From: Paraconiothyrium sp. Pb-2020 | Lineage: Eukaryota > Ascomycota > Dothideomycetes > Pleosporales > Didymosphaeriaceae | Assembly (NCBI GenBank): GCA_022419385.1 | Contig: JAJUBI010000001.1 | Location: 2,914,001-2,978,000 of the forward strand | DNA: 64,000 nucleotides | Direction of reading: 5' to 3' | Shown here: one piece after another, positions 44,939-58,300 of the stretch | Layout of the letters: each line of letters begins with the position of its first letter | Position numbering within the stretch: position 1 is the stretch's first letter | Notes under the pieces: generated by a model | What the model was told of the DNA's origin: nothing | Seen by the model: only the letters and a program-made list of their open reading frames with translations | Databases searched by the model: none | Made by a program: the position numbers and the translations under genes

Positions 44939-46149
44939 AGAGCGGGAAATGGGGATGGTCATGAATTATGAGATTAGTAAGAGTAGACGGTCTAGCGAGT
45001 ACGTGAATAATATCACTAAGTGTTTGAAACTATATTATGCGTTTTCGCTGTTCACCGCGTGCATGCTGGCTCTTAACTATTGTCTACGTGACGCATGATG
45101 ACACTACTTTGTACAGATACCTGCGCAGCAAATGCAATCTAACGAAAGATATGGCGCATTTCCACAGTTAAGGTAAGACTGTGGTCCTGCACCTGTAACA
45201 CTCTGTACGAAAGGCAATCCTCCCCAGGCACTTCTACCACGTGCTGTTCGGCAACATTTATGGAGAGAGCTCTGTCTTGAGTTAAGGTTGTTGTTTGTGA
45301 TAGTCTATAGGTAGTAAGAGGTTTCACTTGTCTGTGCTACACTAAGGTGCCTTCTGTAGAGATGACTATATGATACCTTGTTAGTGCGATACATATGCTG
45401 TGATGCAGCTACAGGTAATTCTAGGGAGTTTTGCAGAGTATGTACAATGTGATATCTGGAAATAGTGTTCTATATTTTCTTGAGGTATAGAGGTTCTAGG
45501 AAGCTTAGCTTAAAAGCTCCAGAAATTCAATGAACCTGGTCGCACTGAAACTGTTTTAGGCGGTAGCGACGGTGGATTGACTTCTAGATAACAACTTCTG
45601 CTTTCCTTTCGAATTCATGTATTTCTAGCTCTTTAAAGTTCCCGTTCGGCACTTTCCATCAAGTGCTATTGGGTAACGCTCGTGGGAAACGCTGTTGGTG
45701 TCCTCGTTGGGTTGTTGAGTGGCAATGCCTAGGATGAAACAATGGACTGCGAAGGGGGTGTTTGCTAGCACTCAAAGCTGCGCAATAACTTTACTCAACA
45801 GCAACCTCACGTCAACTCACAGTTCTGTCCCCTAACGTCCACGGGTCTACGGGTTGCCTAAGAGCACGTGATGAAAGTGCCGAAGGAGAATGTAGTGAAA
45901 GTTGGCTGTAGCATATGTGTTGCTGGTATTCGAAAGAAGGCTATTCTGAATACAAAAGAGCAAAGACAGGGCCTTCGCAAAGTAGGAATACTGTGTTGAT
46001 GCTGATTCATGGTAGAGTGGCTGCGTTCATTAGCCAGCCGCTCGCACAAGTCTCCATTAGAGAGATGGATCTACTTGTGGAACCTCGACGATTCCACGTA
46101 GCTGAAAGAAATTTCATACTACTTAGTGTGTCTGGATGGTTTACCACGA
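44939..46149. other. Intergenic region, AT-rich, no gene seen
   Basis: 1.2 kb. Many TA-rich words and no open frame with gene character. It may be part of the decayed element next to it. Confidence 0.4.
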
Positions 46150-47060
46150 TTTAGGTCTTACGCGTGTACATCACCTGCACGTCTAGTGCCTCGGCCTCCA
46201 TCCACCGGCTTTGCTTCCTGTACGTCGCCGACAGGTTGGCCATGCCAGTTGATGTGTTAATATGCTTGTTTCTAATTACCTTCTTCCTTATCTGCATCAC
46301 CTGCACTTCTAATTTTCAGCCTCTTCTAGTCGTCTCTAAGTCCTATATGTCTACATTGCATTATGTAAACTAAGTAGCGTGTCTAAATGGTCCTTTTTAA
46401 GCACTCTTTTCCTTGTCTCTATAACCAGCGCCTCTAGCTTCTCTGCTGCTTATTGTTCTCCTAACTTTGAAGGGGTGAAGCTTGGGTTGCTTGTACCGAC
46501 TCATGTATCTGGATGTTTCCTCTCTCAGTGTATCTCTTCTGGTATTCACTATTTGCGTGAACCCTCACTTTGGCTTCTTCCATCCGTCCTTAATGATGAA
46601 AAATTGCTGCCAGATTGTGAACACTAGTGATCGTGTCCGGGTGTTCCTGGCCAAGCTCTTTTTGTCCGGTCGTTACTAGTAGAGTGCACAGCTCCGCAGC
46701 CTTATCGAAATACCCTTCATCTCCATACGTTATCACTTGACTCCCGATATTGCTCAATATCTCTGGACTATTGGCCCCAAAAGGATTTCTCCTCATATTC
46801 GTTATTTGAGCCTCAAGCTACCTTAAGCTACCTCAAGCTCCTCTCTTTAAGGATCCTCTTTTTTGCTTACTTGCATGAAGAGTTTTTCAGCCTCATTCCC
46901 CCGTTGATTCAATTACGTTGATACGTGCTGATTCATCGCAGTGAGTATATTAGGGTACTTGCCCCTAAGCACGCAGCTCTCTCTTGTGCCCAACTTGCAC
47001 AAGCAGCTCTTCCGGTTCTCCTTACCGGCCGTCACTATGTAGTGCGATGATGAATTTCTA
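46150..47060 (-). pseudogene. Relic of a TPR (kinesin-light-chain type) array
   Basis: Minus-strand translation in pieces gives MANLSATYRKQSRWMEAEAL (46160-46245), KELGQEHPDTITSVHNLAAI (46600-46660), and the shorter ETRKRVLKKDHLDT and EEAKVRVHANSEYQK motifs between, each broken by stops. These are the TPR repeats found downstream of NACHT/NB-ARC in fungal NLR-like proteins. The stops are mostly TAG/TAA in AT-enriched sequence, as repeat-induced point mutation would create. No NB-ARC motif was found. The gene is dead or only a fragment. Confidence 0.65.
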
Positions 47061-47390
47061 TGCTAGATCTGCCCTATCCATCTTGCCTTGACCAGGGGAG
47101 ATATGAGATAGAGCGTACTTCGCGTGTGGAAGTAATCGACTCCATTTGCTTCTGCTATCATGACTACTATTTGGAAAAACTCCAAGCAGCTTCGTAATAG
47201 CACTTTGAGTGCATCAATCCAGCCTCTTCTACTTTCGGAGCCGTGTAGCAAGATGGGCTAATTGGTGGAGATCGAGTTCGGATTCAGGGCCGTCTCGTAA
47301 CGAGCGCGAGAAAGTTTCACCTCGGCCAGCAGCCTTTCGCACCACCTCAAGACTAGATCGATGACAGGCTTATCCTATCGCATCTTCCTA
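47061..47390. other. Intergenic region, no gene seen
   Basis: 330 bases between the TPR relic and the F-box-like gene. Nothing further seen. Confidence 0.3.
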
Positions 47391-48266
47391 CTATTCGGAC
47401 CAATCGTCACCCATACCGCCATCGGCAAAGTTCATACCGCTATCCTCATCCCAGTAACCAGACTCCCAGGAAAACTCCCCTCGCATGAATATTTTATCCC
47501 CAATCACAGTCTGTACATTTTCGTAACCTGCAGGGAACCATTTCTGCATAAGTTGGTCCGTCTCTACCATGCCATCATCATCCATCTCCACGATGGTCGT
47601 CCTCGCGATGTTCCCAGCGAGATAGCCCAAAATCGGTTCCAGCCAAGCAACCCACTTCTGCATGTCCTCCTCAAGGCTAGGCGCATTATAGTAGCCCGCA
47701 GCCCGCAGCGGTTGTTGCGCGACAAGGCAAAGCAGGTTCAGATCTTTGAGAAGCGGATCCCAGAGCCGAGAATCGATCTCCAGAGCATTCGGGTAACAAA
47801 TTCCCATGGGCCGCGCGATGATCCTCACTACCCGAATGCGCCGTATGTTGGCATAACCAAACCTGAGGAGATTTTCATGGGCGCCGCCGTGGATATGTAA
47901 GATGAACAGGTTGCATCCGTACAGAACGTATAAAGCCTCCTGGCTAATCTGTTTGGATACGCTAAGAATACCGGTCTTCCTCTTCGGGAAAATGTCTTCC
48001 ATATCTCCCAAGGAAGTCAGCTGTTCTCTGCCCTCCCATATTGATCTGGTCCACGAGTCGGCTTCAAACTGGAGGTACTGCACGTTTACAGGCTCACGGA
48101 CGAGCAAGAGGGAGTATATCTCGTCGCGGAGCTCTCGCGGAAGACGGAGGAAGCCACTCGATTGGCGCACATCGTGGGAAGAGGTCCGAATTGTATCCAT
48201 TGAACGATCGCCGGACTTGGAAGTAACCTCGGAGTTCTCAATGCTCCATTCATTGAGAGCATCCAT
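47391..48266 (-). CDS. F-box-like / LPRELRDEIY-motif protein
   Basis: Single-exon frame of 291 residues. SSGFLRLPRELRDEIYSLLL near residues 37-56 is the F-box-like motif seen in many dothideomycete proteins of unknown role; it is followed by the expected ILSVSKQISQEALYVLYGCN and a segment with FGYANIRRIRVVRI. The C-terminus is acidic (DEDSGMNFADGGMGDDWSE). These proteins are thought to act as adaptors but few are tested. No introns, no signal. It looks intact. Confidence 0.75.
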   Translation of the reverse strand: MDALNEWSIENSEVTSKSGDRSMDTIRTSSHDVRQSSGFLRLPRELRDEIYSLLLVREPVNVQYLQFEADSWTRSIWEGREQLTSLGDMEDIFPKRKTGILSVSKQISQEALYVLYGCNLFILHIHGGAHENLLRFGYANIRRIRVVRIIARPMGICYPNALEIDSRLWDPLLKDLNLLCLVAQQPLRAAGYYNAPSLEEDMQKWVAWLEPILGYLAGNIARTTIVEMDDDGMVETDQLMQKWFPAGYENVQTVIGDKIFMRGEFSWESGYWDEDSGMNFADGGMGDDWSE

Positions 48267-48298
48267 CCTGCATTGCGGTGGAAGGTGACAAAGAGCAT

Positions 48299-49496
48299 TC
48301 GTCAGTTAATTCGCAAAACAATTGATCATTGTTGTATCAATAGTCGCAGTTCTCGCATTTCATTCTTCTTGTCTTGTTCATTCCTGTTGTTGCATACCTC
48401 ACGCGTGATGGCGCAGAAGTGACCTAGGTTACTGGATCGCAGTAGTATCTCGTTCATTTGGAAGAGGAGAACGTTTACCAGACGTGCAAGGGCCATTTCC
48501 AGAACTCGAGCAATCTTGAGTCACCGTCATGAATTTGAATGAGTCTGCTGCCATGTGTTACCACTGGGCGGCATTTATCGATTAAGATAATCGGAATGAA
48601 CCACTCAACCGTGCCGATTTACAATCGGAGTACAGTGGCTCGGTATATCGGTACAAGTGTCCCACATGCGACACAGGGCAGGCATGAAGTTCCTTTATCG
48701 AAGTTAGCGGTCGCGAAAAGCTCAGGACGATGCGTATGGTTCTTGAGAAACCCTTCGCGCAAGCGCTGCCCGCATTATCGCGCATGTTCGCCATTCAGGC
48801 TGCAGTCAACGCCATTGAGACGCGGAATGCGCCAAGGAATGTAGGTATTTGTCCATTTTCGTAATCAAATGACGAATCTCCGCTGGTGACGATAGCAAGA
48901 CGCAATCAGAGAGTGTTGAAGGGTTGTTTCGACTTTAAGTGCGCAGTGCGAGCTTTCTAGTTCCTGCATTGTGGCATCGCCTCATGCATGCTTTCGCGGT
49001 CCTCGATGAGTTGAGCGAATTTCCGTAGGTCGGCCTCTTAGAAGAACATGCATTATCCTACATCATGAATGATTAGTCGCTTCTGGCGTACCGATCTGCA
49101 CTCCCTGTGGTGTAATGATTACCAACTATTCTGTTTGTTTCGGTAGTAGCCTATACAGTCAAATGAGTGCGTCATCGATGCGCTCGCCCATCCACAGGCC
49201 CACCTTGTACCATGAAGGAACGAGCAAGTAGTTGCTATACCCAATGAGTCTTAAGTTATAGAATGAAGGAATTCTGCTGCATTCCGGGTAAACAAAGCCA
49301 GTTATCTCACGGCCACTGAAGGTATGTAGTACCGTTGCGAGAAACCTCCCTTACGCAATAGTGAACAAGACCAATGTCTATTTAGTCCTCCAGCGAGCAT
49401 TATGGCGGTGCTGGGATTCTTGACGATCCTCGCACTTGGATCGCCAGATTGAACACTACAGGAACCAATCCCAAAAAAGCTGCAGCTACCCACAGT
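48299..49496. other. Intergenic region, no gene seen
   Basis: 1.2 kb between divergent genes. Small ORFs at 48539-48844 and 49302-49508 have no recognisable content. Promoters for both neighbours are expected here. Confidence 0.4.
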
Positions 49497-51537
49497 ATGG
49501 CAGAGCAATCAAACATTAAGGGTAACGAACTGCCAGCGTTTACTAACGCACCTTCTTTCGACCAAATTGCAACAGAAACAAGTTTCAACACCTCTACACG
49601 AGCCGGCCTAGAAGCCTGGATCTACTGGCAATTCCGTCATAAGGCTTTTTACCAGGATGGCAGGTTCAAGGGTCTGGTATGGTTCAGAAAGCATCTATGT
49701 TCTCTCAATTCTGGACACTCAAACGCCCAAATAAAGCAAGCTTTGCAGTCGTAAGCTTTTCGAGCAGGTAGCGTACACCCACTAACCTGTGGTAGGCTTC
49801 TCAATCCCAATCATGAATACACCTTGGCGCGTAATGATAGCCAGCTGATCAGAGAAGGGAAGGTGGGGGAGTTGGCAGCAGACGTGCACGCCCCGCCTTC
49901 ACGATGGACCGCACTAAGCATCGAGAAAAGTACGAGCTCGAAATGCTTAGGCCCTGCTCTCGAATCCTCGCAACTCGCCGCTGTCAACTTTATAGACCCT
50001 GAAAGCGATGTGGTCGATCTGCTAAGCTGGAAAATTAGTCGTGCATACCTTTCGAATCGTACAGGTGAGGACAAGCATCCAGGCGCCCGGTACGATCTTG
50101 ATGGTAGCATTTCATCATCTTCCAGCATTGACTCCGCCGGGATGACTTCCTTGCTCTCTGGTGCTTGTCAAGATGATAAGGCCGGGAAGAGACAGGTCGA
50201 TGCTACCAATGACAAGGTTCGACATGCGCCTTTGATAGACGCCAAGATCATTGCCGATGATGATGGGTGTCTACCGCAATATGGCCTGCTCGGGTCGCAC
50301 AGTGAAGCTGGAGGCTTCAACTCTAAGCTTTTCCTGAACACCAATGTACCATTTTCCATGTTCATTTCCGGAGTCCAAGGGAGTGGCAAATCTCATACAA
50401 CATCCTGCATCCTCGAGAACGCATTGGTGCCCTCTCGATATCTTGGAAAGCTCCAGAAGCCTCTTTCCGCCCTGGTCTTCAGCTATTCTCAATTTAGCGG
50501 TGATGGCGTCGGGTTCACCGTTAGCGAGGCCGCATTTTTAGCTTCGTCTGATCCAAGAATGGCTACAAGAGCACACGTCAAGAAGGTTCATGTCCTGGTG
50601 TCGCCATCCAACTTCGTGCGGATTTCGAAAATCTACAGTCGATTACCCAATGTTTTTGTCACACCTTTCAAACTGATGCCACAGGACTTGGACATTGACA
50701 CTATACTTGCATTGATGAACATCAGCGAATCGAGTGAGACGCCTCTCTATATGGCGCAAGTCACGCAGATACTTCGTGAGATGTCGGCAGCAGGAAGACC
50801 ATTCGATTACAAACTTTTCAAACGTAACCTCAAAAAGAAGAAATTTAACGCAGCGCAAACCAGCATGCTGCAACTTCGCTTGGACTTGCTTGAATCGTTC
50901 TTGGAGTTGGACGGTTGCTGCGCGGCGCCACCCTTTCAATCTGGTGAGGTGACAATAATGGACATGTCCTGTTCGTTTGTCGATGCGAACACGGCATGTA
51001 CCCTTTTCCGGATCGGGCTTAAGCGGTACCTCCAGTCAGAAGGAAGTGGCAAGATGGTGGTATTGGACGAAGCGCATAAGGTATGCAAATCTCGCTTACT
51101 GTGAACAGTCTAGCCCTGAGACTAATTCCTTGAAGTATATGGTGAACGCACCAGGAGCCAAGTCTCTGAACGAAACGCTTCTCCAGACCATCCGCCTCCA
51201 GCGACACTATGGTGCACGCATTGTCATTTCCACACAGGAACCCACCCTTTTGACCGACCTCGTCGCGCTTTGCTCGATCACAGTGATCCACCGCTTCTCT
51301 AGTCCAGAGTGGCTGTCGGCCATTAGACGTCATATTCCTACTGCAGCTGAGGACCGCGAACGTCTGATGCGGAGAATTGAGAGCTTGACGACGGGAGAGG
51401 CAATCATATATTGCCCAAATGCAGTATATGGTCACCATGACACGGGAGATCTGATCACAGGCACAAGCAAATTGATCAATGTCAACATCAGAAGGAGAAT
51501 CACGTGCGATGGAGGACAGTCTGTGCTTGCAGTCTAG
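49497..51537 (+). CDS. P-loop ATPase (HerA/FtsK-like AAA group) of unknown role
   Basis: Three exons (49497-49750, 49796-51080, 51136-51537) close to 646 residues. Walker A is GVQGSGKSHTT (near 50370-50400) in the context PFSMFISGVQGSGKSH. Walker B is MVVLDEAHK (near 51050-51080), immediately followed by an intron. Downstream come LLQTIRLQRHYGARIVISTQ (ending STQEPTLL), which matches the sensor region of HerA/FtsK-type ATPases, and a final LITGTSKLINVNIRRRI. A Ser/Asp-rich region sits before the P-loop. No nuclease, membrane or HET domain is visible. Similar single-domain ATPases are common and poorly characterised in Pezizomycotina. DNA or chromatin handling is only suggested by the fold. 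Start ATG 49497 (MAEQSNIKGN) is chosen because upstream in-frame codons are TTG-led. Confidence 0.8.
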
Positions 51538-53129
51538 GAGCATGCTCTACGTTTGGGAGGATGCTTCCCGGCCACAATTATCGAGGACAACAGAGTGCGC
51601 ATTTGTGTTCGGGTCGATTGAACTGGGGTCTTAATGGCAATGACGCCAGCGGATCTAGGCTTCTCGGCTGGCTTGTGTAGAGGTGTTGAAACTTGTTTAT
51701 GTTGTAATCTGGTTGAGAGATGGTACGTTTGTAAGTGCTAGTGTTCTGTACCCCTAATTTTTGTTCTGCTACACTGTGGGTAGCTATAGCTATTCTGGAA
51801 GTGGTACCTGTAGGGTTTAATCTAGCGGTTAGAATGGAAGGATCGTCGAGTGCCTCATACCTATACTATGCACAAATGCCAGGCATACAGTCTACCGCTC
51901 CAGAAAAATAGTCCTTTCTGGATCACAGAAGAAGTGGGGAAACAATCTACACATCCTTAGTCCTGCGACAACGAGTGTCCTAACACTGTGACGGCGCGGG
52001 TCACTCGCTTCTTACTTCAAATTCTGTTCAACAGCTGGTACATTCTTCTTATACACCCATTCCGACGGATAAGTAAGTCAACTTCAACACCGACTTACCT
52101 GGACTGCCAGCGCACACGCAGACTGCGCCTCGTCTGCCTTCTTAACGCCCCAAAAAGATGGTCATGTCGGGGTATATTTGAAGTGTAAGTCATACTATTA
52201 ACAGAGGGCGTTGAATTACAGAGAGGTGTTCTCAAAATCGGGCGTTCTATTCGTTCGCTGAATCGTCCATGCATACGAGCAGCATCATACGGCGTGCGAC
52301 GCCATTTTGACCAATCACCATACGAAGGTGCGCCTCATTGCCTATATTCGTACATTATGGCCGAACAGTCGATAAAACATACTACTAGACAAGGCATGGT
52401 CAAGGAGCCAGCTATGGGCATTTGCATTATTTCTTGGGGCCGTCAGAATATCACTTTACATGATCTATAAGAGTTCTTTAGCCGTACCGTCCCAGATCTC
52501 TGTCAAAGCAGATCGCTCGACGCATATTGTACAATCGTATACACCAATTTGATTCTACCGGCGTACTACATTGCCTAAGTTGGTAGGACCTTCCACGGAT
52601 TGATGAAGTAGCAGAGCATCAAGTGGCCTACCCCTGCTGCTTGGTTATTCGCTTTTCCAGTCGCACTGGACCCGTTCTCGCGCAACGGTATCGGGATATG
52701 ACGCGACTGATCTCAGACACTTGGTTCCCAGAAACCTTCTTTTCTGTTTTCGTCATGGGCCATATTTGTCACAATTGAGGTCTTATTGTGTCTTACAAAA
52801 GTTCTGCCTGAACCGTTCCGCGGTACCGAACATTGATTTTTTGTATTTCAGCCAATCTGTGTAGTATAGTCCGTTAATTATTGGCCTTACCGCGTTCTCA
52901 AGCTAACTTTGACAGCTTAGTGCCCTGTTTTAAAGTCTACCAGGCCCAGCAATACATATCGAACAGATTCTAACCTTTCGATAGTGCCATATAGTACATA
53001 GAGTAGCTGAAATCGTAAACATTAATGTTCAATACCACGGAAGGGTGGAGACAGAACTTTTGTATGGCACCGATACTATAGCATTACGGCCAAAAGCCTA
53101 TATTCTCTTGGTACAGCGTAGGCTTAGAT
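51538..53129. other. Gene-free region
   Basis: 1.6 kb rich in TA and stop codons in all frames. The right part probably includes upstream remnants of the DUF3176 pseudogene. No repeat or RNA gene could be recognised. Confidence 0.45.
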
Positions 53130-55201
53130 AGACTGGCTTCAACGCTTTTCCACAGCCTTGAAATAGTCTCCGTTGTTCCTCGTTTCTTCATCCATCGGGC
53201 AGTACTCATGCATCTATTATTTTCGCATGGTTCGAGACCCGTCATTCACTCCGAAACGCACAACAGTGCCAGCCGAGGTCCCTGGGGCAGTATCGTACTA
53301 CTCTGGCGCTACCGGAATCGCTTGTACAGGTATGTCCCGTCATGAGAATCGTTAGCGGGCTGATACTTTAGATCAGGTTACCCCCTGCCTTGGGCGCTGC
53401 GCTCATCGTTGTTCCGCTTTTTGTAGACCTTTTTCTCAGCAAATCATCGCTCTGGGTGAGCGGCAAACACTCGTGACCGAGAGCGCAGTTTCGATTCCGC
53501 GAGCGACACGATATTCGAAAGGCATGGATATGCCTAGATTTGGCAGTCAGTAATTCGCGCATAAGGTCCTACAACAGCAAAGGTTGACAAGTCTTCAGGA
53601 ACTATAGACCCTCAAGAAGTACTTACTGATTACTCCATGCAAGCGGCAATTCGGTCAGGCCTGGCAACTCCAAACGAAAAAGCCTTGGTGGGAGCGCGCT
53701 GTCCTTCAACAACTTGCTTATGGGAAAATTACACGGCGCTAGCGGTATGCAGCAAATGCCTCGATATCACGGGAAATCTTACCAAAGAGACCGTGAACTA
53801 TGAGAGGCATACACCTCAAGTCCTACTATTGCAGGGAAACGACTGAAGCTCTGATGTTGTATTCGGGTTCTGTGAACTTTTATTATCTACCCAACGGTCT
53901 CTATGTGGAATGAGAGCAAATTTTCGATTCGCAGCTTGAGGTGATCGCCTCGAGCACGTACATTGCATCGGATACCATCGTCTTCCGGAATGAGTCGAAT
54001 CTGTTATGGTCTGTCGCTACCATCAGATACCACAATGATTCTGAGCCGCATTTTACGCGTCAGCATGCGGCTTAGAACCATGTATGAGAGAGATAACTTC
54101 AACATCAGTGAGTGGCGCTCTGGAAGAGCAGTCTTCCGAAATCAACGCCTCCATAATACAGAGCTCGAAACTTCCCCCAGTCGGATACAGCAGTACCACG
54201 GAATCTGGATTAGACTTCTCGGACCCAGAAGCCGGTCATTATGTGGCAACAGCGGGTTTCCCTAGGCAGGGTAAGGCAACGCCCGATATAGGTATCTGCT
54301 CAGACGATCGCTAATTGTACCAAGCACCGTAGACCCTATATTTTGAAGGTAACTTTAGTATGCCGCAAACGTCGATCAATAGTATCGAAAGAGAACTGCA
54401 TTCACTGTTCTTTGAGGATGTCACTTCACAGGAGTATATCAATGTGGAAACCCATACTAATGGTACGTTCCAAGGACGTGTCCCCCGCAGGGTGCCAAGC
54501 GGATACTACATTTCGATCGGCGACGGAATCGGCGCAAAATACAGACCTTCTCCAATGCAAGTGCTCAGCTCGGTCTCTGATCATGCAATATTGTTCGACA
54601 ACGTCGCTGAAAGCATCACCATAAACCTCCGGCAGAATGACGAAAATAATACCGTTGTGCACGGAACAAGTGCTGTCGTTGTGTACAATATCCGATGGTT
54701 ATATATCATTCTACCGGCTGTATCTACTCTTGGCGGTACAGTCTTCTTGCTGCTATCTGTGTGGCAAACACGTCGACTTGGCGCACCGTTGTGGAAATCC
54801 AGCGCAGTCGCTATCCTGAAGTGCGGCGCAAGTCTGAACGGCTTTGCAGAAGGCCAAAGCCGAGTCAGTGAGATCGATGCGTTGGCAAAGAACACCTCCT
54901 TTCAACTCGATGGAACTACTTGTAAGTGACTTCCGTATGCAAATTCCATTCACATACTAAACTTTTAGACAAACCTTCATTGCCGCCCTGCATGCTCGAT
55001 CAAGATACTAGCTACACACGAGAAATTTCGGCGAAGAGTTCCAGATTCGGCGAACGGTTTTCAGACGTCGGCATAGCTACGCTGTCCTCAGACCAGCGAA
55101 GCACGAATACGACGGGCGAGTATTATAGTCTCCGTGCGTTCTCTCCGATAGATGAGACGCTCCTTCCCAACAATACAACAGGGCAGGATCAAGACAGATG
55201 A
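53130..55201 (+). pseudogene. Decayed DUF3176-family membrane protein gene
   Basis: The family hallmarks are all present but in different frames: SASRGPWGSIVLLWRYRNR (near 53260-53325), PFSQQIIALGERQT (near 53430), VSIPRATRYS, GARCPSTTCLWENYTALAVC with KCLDIT (53690-53770), FYYLPNGLYVE, and the C-terminal part from 54360 with one clear helix (WLYIILPAVSTLGGTVFLLL) and APLWKSSAVAILKC. Between them are in-frame stops (for example TAA at about 53552 and TGA after YVE near 53920) and frame shifts, such as near 53432 where VDL must become DPF. Only 54360-54929 plus an exon after a 47-nt intron, ending at 55201, remains cleanly open. Function of the family is unknown. This copy should not make full protein. 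Confidence 0.7.
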
Positions 55202-55374
55202 GATGCTTTCGAACATGACGTACGCTACGTCCCAGTCTATACTTTCCAGCCCTTCATTCATTATCGTGTCATCTGCTCCCATCTTCGTCCAATTAAGCGT
55301 CTTCATCTAGATATAGAAAGAACATGTCCTAATTTCGTGTCGAGTGTACAGCAAGTGTAGATGAATGTGGTGCT

Positions 55375-58300
55375 TTACTGCTTCTTCCTGATTTTTGCTC
55401 GAAGTTCAGAAATTCGTTTTCCGAGCCAGGATCCTTGTTTCCACGATTTGTTATCTGCAGAAACAGTCAATACTTGTGCAGTACACTCGGGCATCTAGTA
55501 CACTTACACTTCGTACTGATACCTTCAAGACTCTCTCCGCTTGTCTCATACACAAAAAGCAGAGACAAAATCCACAACACGACGTTCAAACCCCTACCGA
55601 ATAACGTGATCAGCACATGTGCACCGCACAGCACAGTACGCTAGAGATCTTACCCAAATGCCATCCAGAAACCTCCTGTGTTTGCCGCTCTTGTCAACCC
55701 CTGCGGTATGCAAAAGCTGAGTACGGAGGCTAGGAAGAAATTGGTGAAGACCTTAGAGCATGTTAGTTTTGGGTTGCATGTCGAGACTGGTGGATTTTGG
55801 AACATACTGCTAGACTCATTCCGAGCTCGCGCACCATAAGTGGAAAGACTTCTGAGGAGATGACGAATGCTGCGGGCCCTTCGCCGATAGAGAAGAACTG
55901 TCTGAGGCATTAGCGCGTTTTTCGGTATTTGGATTAGACGGAATTAGATCGGAAGAGGCACTGTAGCGGATAATGCCTGTGAACGGGTCCTTGGATGCTA
56001 GCGTAGGAGAAAAGGAGATTTTGATTTTGACAGGGCAACTTACGAAGGTGAAGATGATTGTGAAAGCATAAAACAAATCTCGCCCCGCTTCTGGGTCTCT
56101 GGCTCGAAGAAGGAGTCCACCACCGCTTACTAATAGACTGATCGCCATGAGAGGGAACGTAGCTTTTAACAAAGCACGGCGACCTGATCCGTCGATAAAG
56201 AACAGTGGGACAAACGTCGAGCTGGCAAAAGGGTTAGTATGATACGTACGAACTAAGTGGAGACTAAGATTACAAGCAATTGACGATTCCAAAGTAGACA
56301 GAGAATTGCAGAGAGCGTTGCGTATCTGAAGACGATAGGTTGGGTAGGTTGGGTAAGGTGGCGTTCTCTGTCATTGCATTTGCAAACATTATATTAGACA
56401 TGAACGCAAGGATGTTGATCTGTACACATTAGTAGGCTATAAAGACAGATAGATGGAGGAACAGTACGCCGCATGCTTGTTGCGCTGCCATCACGAATTG
56501 ACTGGCTCGTAAGGCACTAATACACATTGTCAAAACGATTCACAGAGCGTTCCCACTACACATTTCTTCCCGCATAGTAGTCCTTATGATGTACTCACCG
56601 TCGTATATGACTAACCCGCGAGAGAAGTTTGATTCTCGTTAACAGGTTTATATCGTCTTTGAGCTCCAGAGGCACGTAACCGCTACTATGAGAACCCTCT
56701 TCACTTAGCGTAGTAGCTTCGGAGCTTTCCGTAGATTGCACCGCTTCAGTGGGAAGATGTCTCGGAGAATTTTCGTGCCTTGGCTGTACAATCGATCCAG
56801 AAGATGCGATTTGTGTATCAGTAGCACCGTCGCCCTGGGATTGTACGTATGAGCGTCGAGCTCTTCCCTCCTGACCTTCAACCGCTGAAGCAATAATACG
56901 TGGTTGTAACTCAGTACTTAGTGTATCCTCACTTGTACTTCTTGTGTCGTTGGAATTATTGTACCTCTTTAATTCGTCCAGGTACTTACTTTCTTCGGCT
57001 TCCAGCCGACGAAAAATCATGTACAACTCACCGCAGGCAATCACAGGACTTGGCAGTTGGTGTAACGCGATGAGCGCGGTAAGTGCCTCCTTATATCTAT
57101 TCTTCTTAATGAGCCATCGTGGAGATTCTGCGTGTCTTTAAGTCAGTAGAAGAAAATCCTACGCAAGGGGATGAGAAACTCACCAACGCAGAACAGTATC
57201 AGAGTCAAAAACAACAAAGCAGGTACACCCGAGATGCTGATCATGATTTTCCAACTAGGTTTGCCCTGAGTGTAGCAGTATATGATATAATTCACAACAC
57301 TTCCTGTTAGTATTCCAGACGTATCGAAGAGTTGCCAGCACATGGACATTCGACCTGTTTTTTCTCGTCAGCCTACGGGGTTCATTTTCCTCGCATGAAG
57401 GGAGCTTGCCTCGAATAGCTTCTGGAGCTATCTCTGAGATGTAAATAGGGACCTATAAAAGGCCAATCATTAGTACTACGAACAAGAAGACAGACGGAAA
57501 ACCTCCATACAACTGATGCTTTGGCGCCCATTCTGCATTAGGTGTCAGTGTCAGCTATCTCTGAAGCATCAATGACGATGAACCCACCCAACTCCCAGAG
57601 CTATTCGGCAACACATAAATCCAGCCCTGTAACATTAGATGATTACACGATAGGTTACTACTTGCTACGCACCAGTTCGTTACGAACAGCGTGCCTACAA
57701 TTGATTTAGTTACCACACGAAAATCCATCCTTTCGTGTTACTGCGCGAGTTACTTACAGATGACTGGTATCAGGCTGAACCACCCCCCAAGGGCGATGGC
57801 CCAACGTCTTCCGAGGCCTGCATTAATGAGGGGATCTGTCAGTAGGCTTCCCACGATGGCACCAATAAAGAATGGCGCTGCATTCAGCCAGCCGAACATA
57901 TTAATACCGAAATTGGTGTCTATATTGACGTTAAGTTGGGTAGGCCAGGCGATATTCGCTCCTGTCATTGTGTGAGTCGACTATAGCAGACGAGGGCCTC
58001 TTCCTACCGTTCATTGCTGATTGATCCCACCCCCTGCGCATCTTAGTATAACATTATCCTCGCATGTTTGTCAGACAAGAACACGTACTGCGTCATAGCT
58101 GCCAGACAGCAGGTGCAGAAAATCTGCCACTGTGCTCTGCTGAAGGTCTTTACATGGTCCCAAAGTAATTTGTCCTCAGGACCTTTGGGCTTCCCAACAA
58201 GCACACCAACCACAGCATCGCCAACGGCGAAGATGAACTGCTTGACAAGGGCATCTGCATCATGTCCAACCCTGTACTCTGTTCTACACGCATACCATCG

